From Alteromonadaceae bacterium 2753L.S.0a.02 (GTDB lineage Bacteria > Pseudomonadota > Gammaproteobacteria > Pseudomonadales > Cellvibrionaceae), in assembly GCA_007827375.1 (NCBI GenBank), contig VISH01000001.1:868001-932000 (forward strand): DNA of 64,000 bases. Direction: 5' to 3'. Shown piece by piece: positions 35,690 through 44,086 of this stretch (its first letter is position 1; every line of letters begins with the position of its first letter). The notes beneath the pieces were generated by a model. It was not told the origin of the DNA, did not search any database, and was given only the letters and a program-made list of their open reading frames with translations. The translations under genes and the position numbers were made by a program.

Positions 35690-36292
35690 CATAGGTTGGC
35701 GAATGATGGTTCGGTATTTTTCTGGCGAAACTCGCCGAATATCACTAAGGTATATCTCATGGTGCTTACCAACCAAGTTTGCCCCGGTGTTTTTAATAGC
35801 GTCGTGCAGGCGCTGAATCACGGGCTCCTCTTCAGAAAACGGACCTAAGTGCAGAATTTGTGCACAGCGTCCCTCATCAATGGCTTGAAATTTAACCTTA
35901 TCCAACGCACTCGGAACATCTTTTTTAGCTGCGAGCACGTTGAGGGCTATATCGACGATTTCCTGTGTAACAGACTCAGGCTGCATGATCATCATAGTCC
36001 AACGCCATTCGTCACGATTGCCCTTGATAAAGTCCGATAGGTCATCGGCCCACCACAAACCTTCCAAGGGCGGAACAACGTAATCAAAGTTTTTATTGGT
36101 TTTCATCCAAAACTTTATTTTATGAGCGACCGGAAATAGTGATTGAAGTGCTTTCTGGTATTCGTCTCCTTCAGGCCGCCCCTTGCCCGTAACTGTTAAG
36201 TAGTTAAAGCTGGGCACATTAATAAATTCGACTTCCTTGAAGCTCGGCTTATACAAATATTTTAACGTTTTCTTATAATCTATTTTTTCCAT
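35684..36292 (-). CDS. GyrI-like small-molecule-binding domain protein
   Basis: 202 residues, AAGAG before the ATG. It is a stand-alone GyrI-like (SOUL/BacA-like) domain of the type with KVKFQAIDEGRCAQILHLGPFSEEEPVI and LVGKHHEIYLSDIRR, which matches the conserved C-terminal signature. The Trp-rich segment GLWWADDL is also typical. In this family small hydrophobic compounds are bound and sometimes hydrolysed. The stop lies inside the attC core, a hallmark of cassette genes. Confidence 0.9.
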   Translation of the reverse strand: MEKIDYKKTLKYLYKPSFKEVEFINVPSFNYLTVTGKGRPEGDEYQKALQSLFPVAHKIKFWMKTNKNFDYVVPPLEGLWWADDLSDFIKGNRDEWRWTMMIMQPESVTQEIVDIALNVLAAKKDVPSALDKVKFQAIDEGRCAQILHLGPFSEEEPVIQRLHDAIKNTGANLVGKHHEIYLSDIRRVSPEKYRTIIRQPMG

Positions 36293-36360
36293 ATTTACTC
36301 TTTCGCGCCCGTAGGCTAAGGCCTTGCAGCCCCCTTTTTGGAGTATGCTTTTACATTATT

Positions 36361-36603
36361 TTATTTTTTACCAAGTCTTAAACTCTGGAAAACTATTCCA
36401 ACAACTGAAACCAAAAACACCACTATGCCGATATTTCTTATTGTTGAATATATTTTAGATTCTTGAATATATTGAGCTTTCATTTCTTCTGGCATTTGAT
36501 TCCAGTCCGGAAATGGTAGAGCAAGCGGATCGAACACAGAAGCAAAACAAACAACCCCAAAACTCAATATTAAAACGAGAATATAAACAGTTCTTGCCTT
36601 CAT
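36361..36603 (-). CDS. Small membrane protein, unknown
   Basis: 80 residues with two hydrophobic segments (TVYILVLILSFGVVCFA, and IRNIGIVVFLVSVVGIVF) around a short soluble loop containing PFPDWNQMPEEMKAQYIQ. A GGAAAG site precedes the ATG. No attC separates it from the GyrI-like gene, so both may share one cassette. Function unknown. Confidence 0.7.
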   Translation of the reverse strand: MKARTVYILVLILSFGVVCFASVFDPLALPFPDWNQMPEEMKAQYIQESKIYSTIRNIGIVVFLVSVVGIVFQSLRLGKK

Positions 36604-36624
36604 TGTTTGTCTTTCCGTTTCATA

Positions 36625-36735
36625 TTACGCTAAGTTCAGTTACATTTTGGTTGGCGTGGCGTTTTTTGTAAGATGGCGAAGCCATACCGTGAACGGAGCT
36701 CCGATCAAAATATAAGCTGGCACGCTGGGTTATAC
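36625..36735 (-). other. attC-like site, degenerate
   Basis: The cassette-strand core GTATAAC (36729-36735) is followed by arms GCACGC-type (36719-36725) and GCGTGGC-type (36653-36660) that pair, with inner hairpin ATGGCGAAGCCAT. The other core is poorly preserved. Confidence 0.5.
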
Positions 36736-36806
36736 ATGCTAAAACTTAGCTAGGAATAGGCTCTTTTGGGCGACCAACATATTGCGCTCCAGGCAAGCTA
36801 TTCTTT

Positions 36807-36866
36807 CTACGCAGGTAAAGCTCCAAACAGAAACCCAACCATTCCAGTTGTTAAACTAATATCCAT
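36807..36866 (-). CDS. Possible 19-residue peptide
   Basis: A short frame MDISLTTGMVGFLFGALPA with AAAGGAAAC directly upstream. It lies in the 3' part of the cassette carrying 36936-37463. Too short to trust. Confidence 0.2.
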   Translation of the reverse strand: MDISLTTGMVGFLFGALPA

Positions 36867-36935
36867 ATTAGTTTCCTTTTAGTTAATTTTTTGATGACCA
36901 CATACACAAATAACAAAAAGTGTAGCGGTTTTTTG

Positions 36936-37463
36936 TTATAAATCTGAACCGTGCAAACGGACTATATTGTTTTGATACGGAGAATCTACTGTTACGCGTA
37001 CTATGCTCTCTAATTCAATTAATTTAAAGAGCTTGGATAAGGTTCTTTTGGGACCGTAGGTTTGAATTTTCACCCAGCCATCAGAAATATCCAATATTTT
37101 TGCAATATCAAAGCGATCTTCTTCATCGGCATGATAAATACATAAGCTATCGTATTTTGCTGCGGCTTCTTTTAAAAGCGCCACGAAACTTTCTGAACCT
37201 AGCAAAAGCTTAGGCTTACTTCTATTCTCGATTAGCGTGGCAATGGACTTATGCTCTCTATTGCCCCACATTATTTCTGTTATTTGGTTTACATAAAAAA
37301 AGGTGTATCCATCAAACTCACCTTCGTCACTGTACAACGAAAGGAGTGCAATTTCGTGATTAATAAACTCAAACCTTCCTGTTTGACCTTCATCAGAACA
37401 ACCACGTCGAATCGATACAAGCTCTTTCTGGAGCTGTAATTTTTTTATTTCTTGAATGAGCAT
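36936..37463 (-). CDS. Cassette-encoded protein of unknown function
   Basis: 175 residues from the ATG at 37463; a GTG at 37484 in frame directly abuts the cassette core GTTGGGT and is less likely. The N-terminus is helical (MLIQEIKKLQLQ), the middle is a mixed domain with VNQITEIMWGNREH, and the C-terminal part has an Sm-like beta pattern (KILDISDGWVKIQTYGP). No signal peptide. Family not recognised. Confidence 0.72.
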   Translation of the reverse strand: MLIQEIKKLQLQKELVSIRRGCSDEGQTGRFEFINHEIALLSLYSDEGEFDGYTFFYVNQITEIMWGNREHKSIATLIENRSKPKLLLGSESFVALLKEAAAKYDSLCIYHADEEDRFDIAKILDISDGWVKIQTYGPKRTLSKLFKLIELESIVRVTVDSPYQNNIVRLHGSDL

Positions 37464-37482
37464 AATATCTTTATTTTTTACC

Positions 37483-37489
37483 ACCCAAC
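37483..37489 (-). other. Integron-type core site (GTTGGGT)
   Basis: GTTGGGT on the minus strand fits the GTTRRRY core directly upstream of the cassette gene at 37463. The partner arm was not identified. Confidence 0.45.
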
Positions 37490-37739
37490 GCGTTACTTTT
37501 CGACAATAATCTCATGGAATTAATCAACATTAAAAATATTTTCGCCTCCATTCCCAAACAAATATACGTGCTGCACGTAACAATTGAGGGACACCCAGTG
37601 ATTCGGGTATTCGCAAATGCGGCTCCCGTGCATCAAAGCACAAAGCGACGCGTGTATGGCATCGGCCAAAGGAGTCACTGCGGCGGAGAAGTGGCGTGTG
37701 TATCTGCGAGCAGGCTCGTGTAATGGGCTCCTGCCTGTT

Positions 37740-38105
37740 CGGCTGCAATCCTGTGTCAGTTTTACACCGTCCTGGCGGTTGGGCAATGCCTGCGAGAGGC
37801 TTCGGGAGCTTGGGGAGATGTTGTTCTGGGTGCCAGTAACGGCCTCCTTGATACCGGGTGACCCTTCCTTGCGGTATGGCGGCCCGTCCCGGCAAAAGGT
37901 GAGGGCTTCCTGGCGCTTGGGCGGTGCTTCCTGGCGCTGGGGGAGCCGTCCTGGCGGTCGGGGATGTTGTCCTGGGTGCCAGTGACGGCGTTCTTGACGC
38001 TGGGTGACCCTTCCTTGCGGCACGGGCGGCCCGTCCTGGCTAAAGGTGAGGGCTTCCTGGCGCTTGGGCGGTGCTTCCTGGCGCTGGGGGAGCCGTCCTG
38101 CGCGA
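37740..38105. repeat. Approximately 21-bp (heptapeptide-scale) repeats in a 146-bp higher-order tandem unit
   Basis: Two 146-bp copies lie at 37817-37962 and 37963-38100 with few differences. Each is built of seven 20-22-bp sub-units starting CCTGGCG, CCTGGGT, CTTGACG or similar; degenerate sub-units continue left to about 37740. Long frames exist on both strands with heptad-like repeats: minus (RLPQRQE-APPKRQE, 37520-38122) and plus (FLALGRC-FLALGEP, 37964-38233). No ribosome site supports either. The region is strongly GC-rich and G-skewed, unlike the AT-rich cassettes around it. Confidence 0.85.
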
Positions 38106-38272
38106 GTTTGACCCCTTGTCAATCGCCAGCGCCGTGTTTACCTATCACTGTCCGCCCTCCCAATTCACAGCTGAGCCGCTCCAATCCGTTGACGAAGCTG
38201 TTTCGATCACTTGTAGCGCTCTATTTGGGGTGAGGCGCTGCTAATCGCTGGAGGGTCGCTTCCTGAAATTCA

Positions 38273-38333
38273 GCACAACCGCCGCAACGAAGATCAAGCC
38301 GCACAGCTCTGATCCTGGTGCTAATTGTTAGGC
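38273..38333 (-). other. attC-like site
   Basis: On the cassette strand the cores are GCCTAAC (38327-38333) and GTTGTGC (38273-38279), 61 bp end to end. GATCA and TGATC arms inside can pair. Confidence 0.65.
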
Positions 38334-38397
38334 TAATATCCGACTTCAAAATATGCCAACACAGCAAATATTATCACTATTACGCCAACCGGTAGCA

Positions 38398-38664
38398 CTA
38401 AGTATACAAAGTATGCCAGCAACCTACTTTTGGGTAGCCAATATTTGTAAGGGCGCCATTCACAGGCTCAATCTGCGTAAGATGCGCGAAGGAGTCACTG
38501 CAAATTTTTCCCCCACCTTCAATATCCCAGCACGATGTTCCCGATACCATTTCATGGCTTTTTCCATCCACGATGAGGTAGGCCTCAGGCCGATCGTAGG
38601 GATCGGAACTCGCACATGAAGTTAATAACATACTGCTCATTGCCACTAGAAAGCTAAATTTCAT
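38398..38664 (-). CDS. Small lipoprotein, cassette-encoded
   Basis: 88 residues with a lipobox (SMLLTSC) and AAGAGG before the ATG. The mature protein is short with three Cys (SCWDIEGGGKIC, VGCW). The ATG is 26 nt after the attC core GTTGTGA. Function unknown. Confidence 0.75.
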   Translation of the reverse strand: MKFSFLVAMSSMLLTSCASSDPYDRPEAYLIVDGKSHEMVSGTSCWDIEGGGKICSDSFAHLTQIEPVNGALTNIGYPKVGCWHTLYT

Positions 38665-38689
38665 GAAGCCTCTTAAGACTCACAACACG

Positions 38690-38749
38690 GGCCGGAGCTG
38701 CGTAGCAGCGGAGGTCCAGCGGCACACAATGCTGCGAGCCCAGTTGCGC
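38690..38749 (-). other. attC-like site
   Basis: Cores on the cassette strand are GCGCAAC (38743-38749) and GTTGTGA (38690-38696), 60 bp apart end to end, with an imperfect inner stem around GCTGC-GTA-GCAGC. It lies 10 bp after the stop of the L,D-transpeptidase gene. Confidence 0.65.
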
Positions 38750-38758
38750 TTATAGAAT

Positions 38759-39253
38759 TTATGGTAGTATTTTAATTGGTGTTCCATTTTCCACCAATCT
38801 CCAGATCTCTTCTATTTCTTTATTGGTTACCGCAATACATCCGTCTGTCCAATCTCTACCTTTGAACGCAAAAGGCATAAGCCCCATACCATTTGGGAGG
38901 CCATGTATAAAAATATCACCTCCAGGGCTTACACCTCTTTTCTTCGCTGATTTCACATCTTTTGCTTTTGGATAGGTTATATGCAGAGATAAATGATAAC
39001 TACTTTTAGGATTTCTATAGTCGATTATATATTCTCCTTCAGGAGTTCTTTCATCCCCTTCCTGTTGCTTGTGTCCTATAGGGTTATCGCCTAATGAAAT
39101 ATCGTACTGTTTGTATATATTTCCATTGTAAATTAAGTACATTTTTCGTTTTGACTTTTCTACAAGAATAGAGTCTGCAATTGGATCTTGCGATGCGCTC
39201 CAACACAAACCTGATACTACAAAAAGCAATATGACTAATAACAATTTAGTCAT
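38759..39253 (-). CDS. L,D-transpeptidase family (YkuD) protein, exported
   Basis: 164 residues from the ATG at 39253, chosen because the attC core (GTTACAT, 39263-39269) lies just upstream and the signal peptide starts here (TKLLLVILLFVVSGLCW). The YkuD domain shows VEKSKRKMYLIYNG, GDERTPEGEYIID, FIHGLPNG and the catalytic DWTDGCIAVTNKEIEEIW (Cys nucleophile). Such enzymes cross-link or trim peptidoglycan peptides, or attach lipoproteins. A cassette-borne envelope enzyme. Confidence 0.9.
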   Translation of the reverse strand: MTKLLLVILLFVVSGLCWSASQDPIADSILVEKSKRKMYLIYNGNIYKQYDISLGDNPIGHKQQEGDERTPEGEYIIDYRNPKSSYHLSLHITYPKAKDVKSAKKRGVSPGGDIFIHGLPNGMGLMPFAFKGRDWTDGCIAVTNKEIEEIWRLVENGTPIKILP

Positions 39254-39262
39254 AATGTTGAA

Positions 39263-39376
39263 ATGTAACGTCGTGTTGAAACAGCCGTAGCGTAGGCGCT
39301 TGTATTTGTGATAGCGCAGCGTAAAGCACAAATACGAGCGCCGGAACGGAGGCCCGACTGGCTGAGTTGGTTATGC
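39263..39376 (-). other. attC site (integron cassette recombination site)
   Basis: Cores on the cassette strand are GCATAAC (39370-39376), which contains the stop codon of the DUF4375 gene, and GTTACAT (39263-39269). A 16-bp stem pairs 39295-39310 with 39327-39342 (one T-G wobble). Length 114 bp. Confidence 0.78.
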
Positions 39377-39850
39377 ATTTACCGACGCCCCCTTATTTGC
39401 TCTAACAAAATTGTGTAAAATTTCTGCTAGATTATCTTCATATTTATAGAATTCGGTATCTAGGTTTTCTAGAGCGGACTCAAAATTTTCATCATCTTCG
39501 TAGCGCTCAAGCTGTTTCCATCTTGTTTTTCGATCTTTTGATGGTTTTGACTCAGGGAACCAAAGTAAAGCTTTTTCTAGAAGCGCAAAAGTTTTTTTGG
39601 CGTTGACTTTTTTTAGCCCGGGCAATATCTCCAAACAATGATCACCTAATGAGTTAAAAAAGAGCTGATCAAAGCCCCCATTGTGGACCTCACCATCGAA
39701 GCACCATAGCAAATAGACCAACCTTGCTTCACAACTGATTCGTTCGAGATATTCGGTATTACCATTACTGCCAGAGAATACTATTTCATGGCAAGCAGTG
39801 AAGACATCAAACGCCGGTTCTTCGTTATCCAAAAAGTCTGAGAAGTACAT
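39371..39850 (-). CDS. DUF4375 (DMP19-like) protein
   Basis: 159 residues, GAGGGAA before the ATG. The DMP19/DUF4375 signature is present: EVHNGGFDQLFFNSLGDH followed by VNAKKTFALLEKALLWF. Members of this family are small acidic helical proteins, frequent in cassette arrays and polymorphic loci; their function is mostly unknown. The stop codon is inside the attC core. Confidence 0.88.
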   Translation of the reverse strand: MYFSDFLDNEEPAFDVFTACHEIVFSGSNGNTEYLERISCEARLVYLLWCFDGEVHNGGFDQLFFNSLGDHCLEILPGLKKVNAKKTFALLEKALLWFPESKPSKDRKTRWKQLERYEDDENFESALENLDTEFYKYEDNLAEILHNFVRANKGASVNA

Positions 39851-39866
39851 TTATTCCCTCATTGAG

Positions 39867-39983
39867 GCACAACGTCCCGCTCGACTGAACATAATGCGGA
39901 CAGCGTTTTTGTGTAAAATGGGGCGAAGCGACACACAAAAACGAACGTAGCAGTATGTGTCGGATTGCAGCAGTTTGTTAGGC
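39867..39983 (-). other. attC site (integron cassette recombination site)
   Basis: Cores on the cassette strand are GCCTAAC (39977-39983) and GTTGTGC (39867-39873). A perfect 11-bp stem CGTTTTTGTGT (39904-39914) / ACACAAAAACG (39933-39943) is inside. Length 117 bp; it begins 7 bp after the preceding stop codon. Confidence 0.78.
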
Positions 39984-39989
39984 TCTAGC

Positions 39990-40547
39990 TCATTCATCGA
40001 TAATAGATACACTCAATAACTTCCATTCGGTTTCGCGACCAATAAGCCTATACTGCCTCGACACCCCAGTTAATTCGTCATGAACACCAACGTACACAAT
40101 ACCACGAAAATCCCGGTATGCGCCTTTTATGATCTCGCTTGGAGCGGAACTGTTTGCTTGAACCACCTTAATTATGGCTAATTCTTCGCTTTCAGAAATA
40201 CAGGGCTGCCCATATGACTCATAACAAATTTCGGGGTTTAGTTCAGAGGGACTCTTCCAATCTATACCATATTTGTTTTTTAGCACTGTTTTCTTCTGTC
40301 GCCAGAACTCAATAATAAAATCCTTATCTCTCTCAACATTCCCAACTTTTCTTTCAACTAAAAGATCAACATCAAAAAATATATCTTTGTATTTCTGTTC
40401 AGTTTCTTTAGCATCAAAAACTTCTTGCTGCAACTTTGGTCGAGAATTTCTAATTTTGGTTTCTTCAAAAATAGGATCTCTTTGTATTTCGTAAGTAGAA
40501 CATCCCGAAAGATAATATGCGATTATAAGAAATAATATGTATTTCAT
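39990..40547 (-). CDS. Cassette-encoded lipoprotein, unknown
   Basis: 185 residues with a lipobox (AYYLSGC). The mature part is mixed helical and beta (FWRQKKTVLKNKYGIDW, IVYVGVHDELTGVSRQYRLIG). No ribosome site, but the ATG is only 7 nt from the core GTTAGGC (40555-40561), as often found for cassette genes. Function unknown. It is the rightmost cassette. Confidence 0.78.
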   Translation of the reverse strand: MKYILFLIIAYYLSGCSTYEIQRDPIFEETKIRNSRPKLQQEVFDAKETEQKYKDIFFDVDLLVERKVGNVERDKDFIIEFWRQKKTVLKNKYGIDWKSPSELNPEICYESYGQPCISESEELAIIKVVQANSSAPSEIIKGAYRDFRGIVYVGVHDELTGVSRQYRLIGRETEWKLLSVSIIDE

Positions 40548-40554
40548 AGCGATT

Positions 40555-40561
40555 GCCTAAC
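40555..40561 (-). other. Integron-type core site at the right end of the array
   Basis: GTTAGGC on the minus strand matches GTTRRRY and directly precedes the first cassette gene. No complete attC arm or attI could be defined to its right. Confidence 0.55.
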
Positions 40562-40963
40562 ATTTGAATCTACATCACCAAGGCGCGCTTTTCCTAAAAG
40601 ACGTCTCGATGGTTGATATCTGCACTCCCAAACACCCAATAAAACCAAACAATTCCTCGAGTTTCAATGACATCAACCAAGTGACTTATTTTTTACTTTT
40701 AGTGCATAGCGACCTTGAAATGCTTATACGTTGAAACATTATCAAGATATATTCGGAAATACGTGTCAATCTTTGCTTTTGCAAACAAAATTTAAAGCAA
40801 ATGCAATTTCAATAGACCGATACTATCTCTCGAATCTATAAATCATGCACCACAGTTTTCACCCTGCGATGCATTTAGTAAGGCATATTCGAAAATACAT
40901 CATTTGCTTTCAAGCGTCTTTACTCGGAAACTTGCATTCAAATTTACTGGCCCCACCCTCTAG
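40562..40963. other. Intergenic region right of the array, no integrase gene
   Basis: About 400 bp AT-rich sequence between the array and the cusA stop. No intI-like frame is present. No clear terminator for cusA seen. Confidence 0.5.
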
Positions 40964-43900
40964 CTAGGCCACCAGCCCCCTTTTCCACACCGAATAAACC
41001 ACTGGCAGCACCAACAGTGTTAACACCACTGCACTCACCATCCCCCCAACCATAGGGGCCGCAATGCGACTCATGATTTCAACGCCGGTTCCGGTGCCGT
41101 ATAAAATCGGCAATAGGCCGACAATTATGGCGCTGGCTGTCATGGCTTTGGGACGTACACGTAGGGCGCCGCCTTCCAGTATCGCATCGTTTAATTCGGC
41201 TTTGCTGGGTTTGCGATTTTCGGTTTTGGCTTTTTCCAGGCGTTCGCGCCAACTCATATCGAGAAATACCAGCATAATGACCGATAATTCCGTGGCAACA
41301 CCAGCGAGTGCAATAAAGCCGACACCAACCGCCACTGAAAAATTAAAACCCATGCCATACATCAACCACACCGAACCAATTAAGGAAAACGGTAAGCTGA
41401 ACATAATAATGGCGACATCGGCGAAGCGGCGAAAATTTAAATAGAGCAGCACAATAATTATCGCCAGTGTTAAGGGCACGACATAGGTGAGTTTTTCTTT
41501 GGCGCGCTGCATATATTCGTATTGGCCGGCCCAGTTTATGGAGTAGCCGGTGGGTAATTCCAATTGTTCCGCCACCGCCTGCTGTGCCTTGTTCACGTAG
41601 GTGCCGACATCAATTCCGTCGATATCCACAAAGGTCCAGCCGTTGATGCGCGCATTTTCGCTTTTAATTCCGGGGGGGCCATCGGCGATGCTTATAGTGG
41701 CGACATCCGCGAGCGCAATACGCTCACCGCGCGGGGTAACAATGGGCAGTAATTTCAGTTGCTCTGGCGAATCGCGATAAGCTTGCGGGTAGCGAATATT
41801 TACCGGGTAGCGTTCCAGGCCTTCAATGGTTTGCGTAATATTAATTCCACCAACTGCTGTGGCGATAACCTGTTGCACATCGGCGATATTTAAGCCGAAG
41901 CGTGCGGCTTTGGCGCGGTCGATATCGACATTTAAATAACGACCACCTGCGACCCGTTCGGAATATACCGAGGCAGTGCCTTCTACATGTTTTAAAATGT
42001 TTTCGAGTTGTTCACCAATTGCTTGAATAACCGCGAGATCCGGCCCGGCCACTTTTACACCCACTGGGGTTTTAATGCCTGTCGCCAGCATATCGATACG
42101 GGTTTTAATGGGCATTACCCAGGCATTGGTGACGCCCGGTAATTTCACCAGCGCATCAAATTCTTTTTTTAGGCTTTCGGTAGTTACTCCTTCGCGCCAT
42201 TCACTGTGCGGTTTTAATTGTATAAAGGTTTCGATCATGGTGAGCGGTGCCGGATCGGTAGCGGTTTCGGCGCGGCCTATTTTGCCAAACACATTTTCCA
42301 CTTCAGGTACGGTGGCAATGAGTTTATCGGTTTGTTGCAGTAGCTCGCGTGCCTTGCCAATGGAAATACCCGGGTAGGTGGTGGGCATATACATCAAATC
42401 GCCTTCATCCAAGGGCGGAATAAATTCACTGCCGATTTTTTGCAAGGGCCAGTAAACACTGCCCAGTGCAACCACCGCCAACAATAAGGTAATTGCCGGA
42501 AAGCGCAGCGCGGCTTTAAGCACCGGCATGTAAATAGCGACCAGCAAACGGTTAACGGGGTTTTTGTGTTCGGGCAGAATACGACCACGAATAAAATAGC
42601 CCATTAACACCGGCACCAAGGTAATGGCCAAAGCGGCCGATGCGGCCATGGCATAGGTTTTGGTAAATGCCAGAGGGCTGAACATGCGACCTTCTTGCGC
42701 TTCCAGGGTAAACACGGGCACAAAACTTACGGTAATAATTAACAGGCTGAAAAATAAGGCCGGGCCGACTTCGCTGGCACTTTTGGCTACCAACTGCCAG
42801 CGGTTTACTTTGGTGAGCGGGGTGCGTTCGATGTGTTTGTGCATATTTTCGATCATCACAATTGCGCCATCGATCATGGCACCAATGGCGATGGCAATAC
42901 CGCCCAATGACATGATGTTGGCGTTAATGCCCTGCACATGCATAACGATAAACGCGCTTAGCATGCCTACCGGCAAACTGATAATTGCCACCAGCGATGA
43001 CCGAATATGAAATAAAAACACCACGCACACCAAGGCCACCACCACAAATTCTTCGAGCAATTTGTGCCACAGATTATCGACAGCACGGTCGATAAGTGCC
43101 GAGCGGTCGTATACCGTGATAATTTCGACACCTTCCGGCAGGCCCTTTTTGAGTTGTTCCAGTTTGGCCTTGACGCCATCGATGGTGGTTTGCGCATTTT
43201 CCCCAAAACGCATTACTACCACGCCGCCCACGGTTTCACCCTCGCCATTCAATTCGGCAATACCGCGGCGCATTTGCGGGCCGATATTAATATCGGCAAC
43301 ATCTTTTAATAACAGGGGCGTACCATTGGCGTTTAAACCCAGGGGAATGTTGGCGATGTCGGTTTCGCTTTGTAAATAACCGGAAGCGCGCACCATATAT
43401 TCTGCCTCTGCCATTTCTACTACCGAGGCACCCACTTCCTGATTAGCGCGTTGAATAGCGCTTTGAATATGGGAAAGCGGAATACCAAATGCGCGCAGTT
43501 TTTCGGGGTTAACCGTTATTTGATATTGCTTGACCATGCCGCCCACCGCCGCCACTTCAGAAACGCCCGGAACGGTTTGCAGTTCGTATTTTAAAAACCA
43601 ATCCTGCAGGCTGCGCAGTTGGCTGATGTCGTGTTTTCCGGTTTTATCGATGAGCGAATAAATATATACCCAACCGACGCCGGTGGCGTCTGGCCCCAGC
43701 TGCGCTTTTGCGTTGGCTGGCAATGAAGGGGCAACCTGACTTAAATATTCCAGCACGCGGCTGCGCGCCCAATACAAATCGGTATCTTCATTAAAAATGA
43801 CATACACATAGGAATCACCAAAAAATGAAAAGCCCCGAACCGTAACCGCGCCGGGAACGGAAAGCATTGCGGTGGTTAATGGGTATGTGACTTGATCTTC

Positions 43901-44083
43901 CACGACCTGCGGCGCCTGGCCGGGGTAACTGGTTTTAATAATGACCTGTACGTCGGATAGATCGGGAATGGCGTCGACGGGTGTGTGTTTTACCGAATAC
44001 AGGCCCACGCCAATTAAGATTGCCGTTGCCAGCAACACGAAAAAACGATTGTGCACCGACCAGTGAATAATGGCTGCAATCAT
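40964..44083 (-). CDS. cusA: Heavy-metal efflux RND transporter, CusA-like
   Basis: 1039 residues with twelve membrane helices and two large periplasmic loops, the usual HME-RND length. The diagnostic segment GGIAIAIGAMIDGAIVMIENMHKH matches CusA-type (monovalent Cu/Ag) rather than CzcA-type permeases. Start HWSVHNRFFVLLATAILIGVG is standard. The enzyme pumps Cu(I)/Ag(I) from periplasm and cytosol to an outer-membrane channel using the proton gradient. It follows cusB by 3 bp, so the two are translated together. Confidence 0.93.
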   Translation of the reverse strand: MIAAIIHWSVHNRFFVLLATAILIGVGLYSVKHTPVDAIPDLSDVQVIIKTSYPGQAPQVVEDQVTYPLTTAMLSVPGAVTVRGFSFFGDSYVYVIFNEDTDLYWARSRVLEYLSQVAPSLPANAKAQLGPDATGVGWVYIYSLIDKTGKHDISQLRSLQDWFLKYELQTVPGVSEVAAVGGMVKQYQITVNPEKLRAFGIPLSHIQSAIQRANQEVGASVVEMAEAEYMVRASGYLQSETDIANIPLGLNANGTPLLLKDVADINIGPQMRRGIAELNGEGETVGGVVVMRFGENAQTTIDGVKAKLEQLKKGLPEGVEIITVYDRSALIDRAVDNLWHKLLEEFVVVALVCVVFLFHIRSSLVAIISLPVGMLSAFIVMHVQGINANIMSLGGIAIAIGAMIDGAIVMIENMHKHIERTPLTKVNRWQLVAKSASEVGPALFFSLLIITVSFVPVFTLEAQEGRMFSPLAFTKTYAMAASAALAITLVPVLMGYFIRGRILPEHKNPVNRLLVAIYMPVLKAALRFPAITLLLAVVALGSVYWPLQKIGSEFIPPLDEGDLMYMPTTYPGISIGKARELLQQTDKLIATVPEVENVFGKIGRAETATDPAPLTMIETFIQLKPHSEWREGVTTESLKKEFDALVKLPGVTNAWVMPIKTRIDMLATGIKTPVGVKVAGPDLAVIQAIGEQLENILKHVEGTASVYSERVAGGRYLNVDIDRAKAARFGLNIADVQQVIATAVGGINITQTIEGLERYPVNIRYPQAYRDSPEQLKLLPIVTPRGERIALADVATISIADGPPGIKSENARINGWTFVDIDGIDVGTYVNKAQQAVAEQLELPTGYSINWAGQYEYMQRAKEKLTYVVPLTLAIIIVLLYLNFRRFADVAIIMFSLPFSLIGSVWLMYGMGFNFSVAVGVGFIALAGVATELSVIMLVFLDMSWRERLEKAKTENRKPSKAELNDAILEGGALRVRPKAMTASAIIVGLLPILYGTGTGVEIMSRIAAPMVGGMVSAVVLTLLVLPVVYSVWKRGLVA

Positions 44084-44086
44084 GGC

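Noticed and set aside
37520..38122. 200-codon minus frame and 89-codon plus frame in the repeat block as real genes
   Set aside because: Both derive from the same approximately 21-bp repeats; neither has a ribosome site, and strand cannot be decided. Kept as a repeat feature only.
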